Shown here one piece after another: positions 1 through 5,718 of a DNA stretch of 7,818 nucleotides. Each line of letters starts with the position of its first letter. The stretch's first letter is position 1. The stretch is from assembly GCA_026702635.1 (NCBI GenBank), contig JAPPBZ010000274.1, positions 1 to 7,818 on the forward strand, in the 5' to 3' direction. The DNA comes from Bacteroidota bacterium (GTDB lineage Bacteria; Bacteroidota; Rhodothermia; Rhodothermales; Bin80). The position numbers and the translations under genes were made by a program. The notes below the pieces were generated by a model. That model did no database searches. It was not told the DNA's origin and worked only from the letters and a program-made list of their open reading frames with translations.

Positions 1-378
1 GTCCTCAATCAACAAGACCTTGCTAGTTTCAGGTAGATAGCCTTCAATCTGATTCTGATGTCCATGGCCTTTGGGCTCCGGTCGAACATAGATTAGAGGC
101 AAAGAAAGGCGCTCAGCTACCCATGCCGCGTGGGCAATGCCAGCTGTCGCTACACCTGCAACGCGATCAAAATCATACTTTGAAGCCTTTTCGATAAACC
201 CGTCCGTCAGCATTCGTCGGATCTTGGGATAGGAAAGCGTCAGGCGATTGTCGCAATAGAATGGAGACAGCATACCCGAAGACCAGACAAATGGCTTCCC
301 TGAAGTAATTGCTATAGCCTTGATTCCGAGTAACTCTCGGGCCACTTCAAATGCAATTGACTCAGATTGATCACTCAT
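1..378 (-). CDS. pyrE: Orotate phosphoribosyltransferase, partial (3' end beyond window)
   Basis: Cytosolic enzyme of de novo pyrimidine synthesis, joining orotate and PRPP to give orotidine 5'-phosphate. I translated 126 codons from the ATG at 378-376; the frame is still open at the left edge. Visible family features are SSGMLSPFYCDNR (residues 33-45), the GVATAGIAHA segment (75-84), the catalytic-loop motif RPEPKGHG with R99, K103 and H105, and the beginning of the PRPP-binding motif as VLLIED (121-126), cut by the edge before its Thr/Gly-rich half. The N-terminal PFVWSSG form matches Bacteroidota-type enzymes. The family is usually a little over 200 residues, so roughly 40% is missing. The start is 9 nt after the pgsA stop, suggesting co-transcription. 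No clear Shine-Dalgarno sequence precedes the ATG. Confidence 0.95.
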   Translation of the reverse strand, partial: MSDQSESIAFEVARELLGIKAIAITSGKPFVWSSGMLSPFYCDNRLTLSYPKIRRMLTDGFIEKASKYDFDRVAGVATAGIAHAAWVAERLSLPLIYVRPEPKGHGHQNQIEGYLPETSKVLLIED

Positions 379-387
379 TGGCAATAG

Positions 388-954
388 TCACGTTTTTAGA
401 TATATGCGAATATAAGACAGTGCACTCAGGCAAGTTACAACAACGACCATTATCATGAATCCATACATGAGGTTCCCTTGCAAAAATGCCTCGGCAAGCG
501 CCTGTGTTTCAGGGAGATACTGCAACGTCAGTGTCAACAGGAACAGACCTAAATACGTCATTTGCAGGGCTGTCTTGGCCTTAGCAAATCGAATGGTTGG
601 CAATGATCCTCCCGCAGATTCAGCAGCCATTCGCAGTCCAGTCACCAGTGCATCCCGTATTACGATCAACCCAACCGCCCACCAGGGTACCTGCTGTGGG
701 TGGAGCCAAGCTAGTGCAACAAAGCCCCCCAGAACAAAAATTTTGTCTGCTATTGGGTCAAGATGTCGCCCCAGCCGACTTTGATTCTTTAGCGCCCGTG
801 CAACGTATCCATCCGCGAAATCCGAAACTGCCCCGAGAATAAAGAGCACAAACGCAAGCGATGCATACGAAAGAGTCTTCTGAAAAAGACAGAAAATCAG
901 AACAGGAGTCACTAGAATGCGAAATACCGTAATGGCATTCGGAATGAATCGCAT
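388..954 (-). CDS. pgsA: CDP-diacylglycerol--glycerol-3-phosphate 3-phosphatidyltransferase
   Basis: Inner-membrane CDP-alcohol phosphatidyltransferase making phosphatidylglycerophosphate, the committed step to phosphatidylglycerol and cardiolipin. The 188-residue length is normal for the family. The full signature D-x2-DG-x2-AR-x8-G-x3-D-x3-D is present: D45, D48-G49, A52-R53, G62, D66 and D70. The PgsA-type N-terminus (PNAITVFRILVTPVLI), the R100-D101...R108 segment (IRDALVTGLR) and AKAKTALQM (124-132) distinguish it from phosphatidylserine or choline transferases. About six hydrophobic segments are visible, near residues 8-24, 30-47, 72-86, 90-107, 128-147 and 160-183. The ATG chosen gives the standard N-terminus. 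No Shine-Dalgarno sequence is evident. It is first in an apparent pgsA-pyrE unit and divergent from dnaK. Confidence 0.95.
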   Translation of the reverse strand: MRFIPNAITVFRILVTPVLIFCLFQKTLSYASLAFVLFILGAVSDFADGYVARALKNQSRLGRHLDPIADKIFVLGGFVALAWLHPQQVPWWAVGLIVIRDALVTGLRMAAESAGGSLPTIRFAKAKTALQMTYLGLFLLTLTLQYLPETQALAEAFLQGNLMYGFMIMVVVVTCLSALSYIRIYLKT

Positions 955-1134
955 GACACAACAATACAGACAAAATCATTCTACCGTAACTATGACAGTG
1001 CGTTCATCGACTAACAGTTGCATAAATGTCCCATGATCTGCCATTCTGTCCGATGTGATCGGTCGGCAGGATTATTGCCCAATTAGTAATTGTCTTTTGA
1101 ACATAACCTTTTAATAAAAAACCACAAGGGAAAT
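955..1134. promoter_or_regulatory. Divergent pgsA/dnaK spacer, presumed to hold both promoters
   Basis: A 180-nt spacer between divergently transcribed pgsA and dnaK must supply promoters for both. I found no CIRCE element (TTAGCACTC-N9-GAGTGCTAA) and no convincing Bacteroidota -33/-7 pair (TTTG...TAnnTTTG). The only structured element I see is a short inverted repeat, CCGAT-GTG-ATCGG, at 1050-1062, 72 nt upstream of the dnaK ATG. It could be an operator half-site pair or chance. The 5' leader just before dnaK is A/T-rich. Confidence 0.4.
1126..1130 (+). promoter_or_regulatory. Weak ribosome binding site (AAGGG) deciding the dnaK start
   Basis: AAGGG lies 4 nt before the ATG at 1135. It supports that start over the in-frame TTG at 1090, whose 15 extra codons have no counterpart in the DnaK family. 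Confidence 0.5.
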
Positions 1135-3060
1135 ATGAGTAAGATTATCGGAATCGACCTTGGTACAACAAACTCGGTTGTCTCGGTATTGGAAGGCGGT
1201 GAGCCTAAAGTGATTGAAAACGCGGAAGGTGGTCGCACAACCCCGTCCGTGGTCGCCTTTAAGAAAGACGGTGAGCGTCTTGCTGGCGGACCAGCCAAAC
1301 GCCAAGCCGTGACGAACGCGGAGAATACTGTTTTCTCCATCAAGCGCTTTATGGGCCGCGCCTATGATGAAGTGCCCGGAGAACTTAAAACAGTTCCATA
1401 CAAGGTTGAGAAAGGCGAGAACGGAACCGCGCGTGTACGTATTGACGACAAGCTGTACTCGCCCCAGGAAATTTCAGCGATGATTCTGCAGAAGCTCAAA
1501 AGCACTGCAGAAGATTATCTGGGAGAAAAAGTCACCGAGGCCGTGATCACAGTACCGGCCTACTACAACGATGCCCAACGCAAAGCGACTAAAGAAGCAG
1601 GGAAAATTGCCGGCTTGGAAGTTCGCCGGATCATTAATGAGCCGACGGCAGCCGCACTTGCATATGGCCTAGGGAAACAGGATAAAGATCGTACAATCGC
1701 CGTCTATGACCTTGGCGGAGGCACCTACGATATCTCCATCTTGGAGCTCGGCGGTGGCGTGTTTGAAGTAAAGTCAACCAACGGGGATACCCACCTTGGT
1801 GGTGATGATTTTGACCATAAACTGATTGATTACCTCGCGGACGAATTTCAAAAGTCTGAGGGTGTCGACTTGCGTGCCGACAAAATGGCATTGCAACGGT
1901 TGAAAGAAGCTGCCGAGAAAGCCAAAACAGAGCTTTCTAGTAGCAGTGAAACCTCCATCAATCTGCCATTCATCACTGCGACGGCGGACGGTCCCAAGCA
2001 CCTGACTACCACACTGTCGAGAGCAAAATTTGAGCAGTTGATCGGAAACCTGGTTCAGCGTACGGTTGCTCCAATGAAGCAAGCGCTCGAGGATGCCAAG
2101 CTTACGCGTGATCAGATTGATGAAGTCATCCTGGTTGGTGGTTCCACGAGAATTCCACTCGTACAAAAAACGGTGGAAGAGTTTTTTGGCAAGGCACCAA
2201 ATAAATCGGTCAACCCCGACGAGGTCGTGGCCATGGGTGCGGCAATTCAGGGTGGTGTATTGTCTCAGGACATTGATGATGTCCTGTTGCTTGATGTGAC
2301 TCCGCTCAACCTGGGTATCGAAACTCTTGGTGGTGTTATGACCACACTGATTGAGTCAAATACCACCATCCCGACACGAAAACAGGAAATATTTTCAACG
2401 GCATCGGATAACCAGCCTTCCGTTGAGATCCATGTACTTCAGGGCAACCGGGACATGGCAGTCCATAACCGGACTATCGGCAAGTTTCACCTAGATGGTA
2501 TCCCGCCGGCAAGACGCGGGACCCCTCAAATCGAAGTTGCCTTCGATATTGATGCAGATGGCATCTTGAATGTGACCGCTAAGGATAAGGCAACGGGGCG
2601 AGAGCAATCCATCCGGATCGAAGCATCCAGTGGGCTTTCGGAGAGTGAGATTGAGCAAATGCGTCAGCAGGCAAGAGAGCATGCGGATGACGACAAAAAA
2701 CGCCGGAAGGAAATTGAACTTCTTAACCAGGCGGATAGTCTGATCTACACCTCTAAGAATAACCTCTCGGAGTATGGGGAAAAACTCCCCGAAGACAAGA
2801 AGGCGAAGATCACCGGAGCCCTCGAGCGACTGGAGAGTCTACACGAAGCCAAAAACTTCGATGAACTGGAAAGTGGTATCGAGCAGTTAACCGAAGCTTG
2901 GGCCGCTGCCAGCGAAGAGATTTACGCAGCGCAGCAAGCTGCGGCGCAGGATGAAGCGGCTGCCGGAGAGCCCTCTGCAAACGGTCAGGCATCAGCAGAC
3001 GATGTAATCGATGATGCTGATTTTGAGATCGTTGATGAGGAGGAACCGGAAAGTAAATAA
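1135..3060 (+). CDS. dnaK: Molecular chaperone DnaK (Hsp70)
   Basis: Cytosolic ATP-driven chaperone that binds unfolded peptides together with DnaJ and GrpE. Starting at MSKIIGIDLGTTNS gives 641 residues, the normal length. The ATPase domain (about 1-380) shows IDLGTTNS (7-14), catalytic K70 in FSIKRFMGR, DLGGGTYDIS with T197, and VILVGGSTRIP (331-341). The interdomain linker VLLLDV is at 383-388. The substrate-binding beta domain follows, then the helical lid (about 505-600), an Ala/Gln-rich tail and an acidic end (DDADFEIVDEEE) like EEVD-type tails of bacterial Hsp70. The Gram-negative-type insert after K70 is present. A mild oddity is GIPPARRGTPQIEV where most DnaKs have PPAPRG. No grpE or dnaJ is adjacent. 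tatD converges from the right with 12 nt between stops and no ordinary terminator in the gap. Confidence 0.98.
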   Translation: MSKIIGIDLGTTNSVVSVLEGGEPKVIENAEGGRTTPSVVAFKKDGERLAGGPAKRQAVTNAENTVFSIKRFMGRAYDEVPGELKTVPYKVEKGENGTARVRIDDKLYSPQEISAMILQKLKSTAEDYLGEKVTEAVITVPAYYNDAQRKATKEAGKIAGLEVRRIINEPTAAALAYGLGKQDKDRTIAVYDLGGGTYDISILELGGGVFEVKSTNGDTHLGGDDFDHKLIDYLADEFQKSEGVDLRADKMALQRLKEAAEKAKTELSSSSETSINLPFITATADGPKHLTTTLSRAKFEQLIGNLVQRTVAPMKQALEDAKLTRDQIDEVILVGGSTRIPLVQKTVEEFFGKAPNKSVNPDEVVAMGAAIQGGVLSQDIDDVLLLDVTPLNLGIETLGGVMTTLIESNTTIPTRKQEIFSTASDNQPSVEIHVLQGNRDMAVHNRTIGKFHLDGIPPARRGTPQIEVAFDIDADGILNVTAKDKATGREQSIRIEASSGLSESEIEQMRQQAREHADDDKKRRKEIELLNQADSLIYTSKNNLSEYGEKLPEDKKAKITGALERLESLHEAKNFDELESGIEQLTEAWAAASEEIYAAQQAAAQDEAAAGEPSANGQASADDVIDDADFEIVDEEEPESK

Positions 3061-3071
3061 TCTCCCACTCA

Positions 3072-3144
3072 ATCAAAGGCTAAACAGTTGCCGAGCGTTC
3101 GCGCAGGTAACCTCTGCCACCTCGGCAACTGTGCAACCTTTGAT
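3072..3144. repeat. Long inverted repeat across the tatD 3' end, downstream of dnaK
   Basis: Arms 3072-3095 and 3121-3144 pair at 21 of 24 positions around a 25-nt loop. The outer part is ATCAAAGG with CCTTTGAT. The inner part is 12 bp, ACAGTTGCCGAG with CTCGGCAACTGT. Between them is a 4x4 internal loop with one further T-A pair. The tatD stop codon (3073-3075) is inside the outer arm. The structure begins 12 nt after the dnaK stop, so it could cap or end the dnaK transcript and also end the tatD transcript. It has no following U-tract on either strand, so a classical intrinsic terminator is not shown. Base pairing is read directly; function is inferred. Confidence 0.7.
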
Positions 3145-3873
3145 CTCAGCAATCTTTCGGGCCACCAACGCCGTCCAGGCTGGCTCATTCCGCTTTCCTC
3201 GATGCGGAACAGGAGACATGTAAGGTGCATCGGTCTCCAGAACGATTTGGCTTAAGGGAACGTCACGTATCATATCGGCCACACCTGAGTTCTTGAAGGT
3301 TACTGCACCGCCGACCCCGATCAGAAAATCCAGTTCCGCAGCGGCTTCTGGGAGCCAATCCGGCCCCGTGAAGCAGTGAAAAATCCCGCGGGGACGGGTG
3401 TTGTCATTGGAAGGCAATTCACGCTCAAGTATCCTAACAGCATCACGATGTACCTGATCGCGATGCTGTTTATCTCTCAAGTGGATGATCAGTGGCAGAT
3501 TTTTTTTCGCAGATAGCTGAATATGGCGGGCAAAGAATTCCGGCTGCCGCCCGTCGTAATACTTATCCCAGTAATAATCAAGCCCGGACTCCCCTACTGC
3601 AATCACATTCGGCTCATCGCATAAGCGGGTGATCTCATCAAAATCGTGATCCCCTGCCTCTGGAATGTGTGTTGGGTGAATGGCGGCCATCGCATAAATC
3701 CCTTCGTACCGTGCACACAGATCTAGCGCCTGATAGACCGATGGTACATCTACAGCAGGCAAAAGAATCCGCTTTACTCCTGCCTCCTGTGCGCGCGATA
3801 GAACAGCCTCCAGATCCTGCTGAAACCGATTATCGTAGAGATGTGCGTGCGTATCTATCAACATTAGAGTCAT
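3073..3873 (-). CDS. tatD: TatD family metal-dependent deoxyribonuclease/hydrolase
   Basis: TIM-barrel metal-dependent hydrolase of the TatD group. Characterised members are 3'-5' exonucleases or DNases, with proposed roles in DNA repair and quality control; the exact substrate here is unknown. The 266-residue length is typical. Metal and active-site residues are all visible: H9 and H11 (DTHAH), E95 (GESGLDYY), H131 (IIHLRD), H166 (FHCFTG) and D215 (LETDAPYMSP), followed by the PHRGKRNEP loop (223-231) and the usual C-terminal NARQLFSL. The ATG at 3873 is used; another Met three codons in (MLIDTHAH) is equally plausible. No clear ribosome site precedes either. It is convergent with dnaK. Its last 24 codons form the long inverted repeat annotated separately. 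Confidence 0.95.
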   Translation of the reverse strand: MTLMLIDTHAHLYDNRFQQDLEAVLSRAQEAGVKRILLPAVDVPSVYQALDLCARYEGIYAMAAIHPTHIPEAGDHDFDEITRLCDEPNVIAVGESGLDYYWDKYYDGRQPEFFARHIQLSAKKNLPLIIHLRDKQHRDQVHRDAVRILERELPSNDNTRPRGIFHCFTGPDWLPEAAAELDFLIGVGGAVTFKNSGVADMIRDVPLSQIVLETDAPYMSPVPHRGKRNEPAWTALVARKIAEIKGCTVAEVAEVTCANARQLFSL

Positions 3874-3936
3874 TCTGAAAATTCTTTCTCACCGATTGTG
3901 ACGACGATTTTCTACGAATACTAGCCCAAAGATTGG

Positions 3937-3954
3937 TGATCTCTGCAGAGATCA
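3937..3954. repeat. Perfect 18-bp palindrome, operator-like
   Basis: TGATCTCTG followed by CAGAGATCA, a complete palindrome with no spacer. It lies 64 nt upstream of the tatD start, a normal place for a dimeric repressor or activator site. The regulator is unknown. The palindrome is directly visible; the operator role is inference. Confidence 0.5.
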
Positions 3955-4012
3955 GGATAGTCTGTGACAGGATCTTCAGCATGGAGGATTCCTGGTTTCC
4001 CACACGCGAAAT

Positions 4013-4032
4013 TAGTGAATAAATATTCACTA
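4013..4032. repeat. Perfect inverted repeat TAGTGAATA-AA-TATTCACTA, operator-like
   Basis: Two 9-nt arms separated by AA make a 20-bp dyad typical in size for TetR/MarR/GntR-type operators. It lies about 140 nt upstream of tatD and 326 nt upstream of the DoxX-esterase start. It also sits two bases before an ATG (4035) that opens a 29-codon frame. The dyad is read directly; the bound factor is unknown. Confidence 0.5.
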
Positions 4033-4358
4033 TCATGAATCCTGCACTTTCAAGGTCATATTTGAATGAGGTGATGAAAAAAGCAGATCAAAAATCGCTT
4101 ACAACCTCACTCCCCAAGACCTGAAATATCGGCTCGGAAAGTGATCAATTACCTGGAGTGGGAGCCATGTGGCCAAAATATACTACGATAGCTTGACTTC
4201 CCATTTGCGACAAACAGGACGATTCCCCTATCTTAGTCGTTGCACCAAAGAGTTGCGAACCTCCTGGAGATTTAGAAGGGAATCATAGCGTAAAGAACGG
4301 ATTTGCTATCTACTCCAGTGCTTAACTTACGCCCCTTGTAACAATACTCACGAGAATT

Positions 4359-5645
4359 ATGATCTGGACTAAACTGAGCAAACACACCGACCTAGGGCTA
4401 CTCATCTTTCGGATAGGATTTGGCCTTGGTATGCTGATCTTCCACGGCTGGGGTAAATTAGTGGGAGGCCCTGAAGCTTGGAATTCCGTCGGCCAATCCA
4501 TGGAGAACTTTGGAATCGGCTTTGGACATACCTTCTTTGGATTTCTGGCCGCTTTTGCCGAGTCGATCGGAGCCATCTGTATCATTCTCGGGCTCTTCTA
4601 TCGCCCCGCAGTCGCAATACTTGGATTCACTATGCTTGTCGCAACCCTAACACATTACATCTCTGGATCAGGTAGTCCAGCACATGCTTTCAAGAATTTC
4701 TTTGTTTGCGCAGGCAAGTTCCTGATTGGCCCAGGAAAATACAGTCTTGATTACAGGTTCGCCGGAAAAGCTATTAGTGGTACTGCAATATTCGCGCTAC
4801 TGTTTGTGGTGATCCCAGGTAGCGCCCTTGCACAGCACAGTACCGTACATGATAAGCTGACCATGCAAAGTGAAATTCTGGATTCGGAACGGAAATTTGC
4901 AGTCTACCTTCCACCCGATTACCACACAAGTGAACGTAGCTATCCAGCACTGTACTTATTGCATGGCGCCGGAGATGATCAGACGGGATGGATTCAGTTC
5001 GGCGAGGTCCGACATATCGCAGACAAGGCCATTCGGGAAGGTAAGGCAACCCCTATGATCATCGTCATGCCGGATGCGAATACGGGAGTTCGAGGATATT
5101 TCAATGACGTGACCAACTCATGGCGCTATGAGGATTTCTTTTTTGAAGAACTGATCCCCCATGTAGAAGAGCGGTTTCGGATTAAACCCGAGAAACGCTA
5201 TCGCGCCGTTGCTGGCCTCTCCATGGGCGGAGGAGGCTCATTCATTTATGCACTCCGCCGCCCCGAACTTTTTTCTTCTGCTGCCCCACTGAGCGCATGG
5301 GTTGGACCGAGTTCTGCTGAGGAATACAAAAGTACGATGGAGCGCTGGGGCAACGATCTGTCGGGCATCTCAGATGATGCAATTGAGGAATATGTCAAAC
5401 GACACAATGCTGTCGAGTTGATCCGTACGTTACCAGAAGATGGGCTGCGGTCTGTTCGGTGGTTTATAGATTGCGGAGATGATGATTTTCTGTATGAAGG
5501 TAACTCGCTTGCGCATATTGAGCTACGAAAACGTAGAATCCCACATGAGTTTCGTATTCGGGACGGTGGACACACATGGACCTACTGGCGTGATAGCCTT
5601 CCGGTCGTCCTTCACTTTGTCTCTCAAGCATTTCATCAGTACTGA
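4359..5645 (+). CDS. DoxX-family membrane domain fused to a secreted esterase (alpha/beta hydrolase)
   Basis: A 428-residue protein with two parts. Residues about 1-135 are a DoxX-type membrane domain. It has the FRIGFGLGMLIFHGWGKLVGG opening (17-37), hydrophobic segments near 11-29, 57-79 and 83-100, a weaker one near 110-125, and the usual family ending LIGPGKYSLD (122-131). Residues 138-158 form a hydrophobic stretch ending in GSALA|Q, like a signal peptide with a type I cleavage site. Residues about 165-428 match the putative-esterase (PF00756-type) family, with oxyanion LLHG (200-203), nucleophile S288 in GLSMGG, probable acid D376 in CGDDDFL, and H405 in GGHTWTYW. The product is probably an inner-membrane protein with a periplasmic or released carboxylesterase; the ester substrate is unknown. 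There is no internal ATG between the halves. The start has only a weak ribosome site. Confidence 0.85.
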   Translation: MIWTKLSKHTDLGLLIFRIGFGLGMLIFHGWGKLVGGPEAWNSVGQSMENFGIGFGHTFFGFLAAFAESIGAICIILGLFYRPAVAILGFTMLVATLTHYISGSGSPAHAFKNFFVCAGKFLIGPGKYSLDYRFAGKAISGTAIFALLFVVIPGSALAQHSTVHDKLTMQSEILDSERKFAVYLPPDYHTSERSYPALYLLHGAGDDQTGWIQFGEVRHIADKAIREGKATPMIIVMPDANTGVRGYFNDVTNSWRYEDFFFEELIPHVEERFRIKPEKRYRAVAGLSMGGGGSFIYALRRPELFSSAAPLSAWVGPSSAEEYKSTMERWGNDLSGISDDAIEEYVKRHNAVELIRTLPEDGLRSVRWFIDCGDDDFLYEGNSLAHIELRKRRIPHEFRIRDGGHTWTYWRDSLPVVLHFVSQAFHQY

Positions 5646-5653
5646 TTCAGTAC
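5639..5653. repeat. Inverted repeat GTACTGA-T-TCAGTAC spanning the esterase stop codon
   Basis: Seven-nt arms around one T, containing the TGA at 5643-5645. As RNA the hairpin would need to open its innermost pairs. No T-tract follows, so a terminator role is uncertain. Confidence 0.4.
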
Positions 5654-5718
5654 AACGGTTATCTGACAAGTGGTGACCTGGTCATCTGAAACTCCTCTTA
5701 TTTCGAGCACAGCATGGC
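5646..5718. other. Convergent 73-nt spacer between the esterase and solute-binding protein genes
   Basis: Both flanking genes end here. The only further structure is TGACC-T-GGTCA (5674-5684), extendable by a G-U and a G-C pair, and the distant pair TTCAG (5646-5650) with CTGAA (5686-5690). No canonical intrinsic terminator with a U-run is visible on either strand. Confidence 0.4.

Larger units (their letters stand above)
3874..4358. other. 485-nt spacer without a supported gene, carrying two palindromes
   Basis: The stretch lies between divergent tatD and the DoxX-esterase gene, so it should contain both promoters. I find no tRNA cloverleaf, terminator, IS end or recognisable protein. It contains the two perfect palindromes listed separately and three AGGAT copies about 15-16 nt apart (3954, 3969, 3985). 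It also has a 29-codon open frame (4035-4124) and a start-less 47-codon open frame (4145-4285) that I do not recognise. A TTGACT hexamer at 4193 has no matching -10 box at the right distance. The spacer is long for a window otherwise packed this tightly, which hints at regulation or at a decayed gene. Confidence 0.5.

Noticed and set aside
955..1134. CIRCE/HrcA operator or sigma-32-type heat-shock promoter before dnaK
   Set aside because: I looked for TTAGCACTC-N9-GAGTGCTAA and for a CTTGAA...CCCCAT-type pair and found neither.
3830..4036. 68-codon minus-strand open frame overlapping the tatD start
   Set aside because: It overlaps the true tatD start in another frame, has no recognisable domain, and its ATG sits just beyond the 20-bp palindrome with no ribosome site. 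It is more likely a chance frame.
4145..4285. Start-less 47-codon open frame on the plus strand, in frame (after one stop) with a NLTPQDLKYRLGK stretch, considered as a decayed HTH or recombinase gene
   Set aside because: No start codon, a stop between the parts, and no motif clear enough to assign a family. A frame of this length arises easily by chance.
4225..4285. Possible tRNA T-arm on the minus strand (GGTTCGCAAC)
   Set aside because: The stem flanking the loop does not pair, and no acceptor, D or anticodon arm can be built around it.
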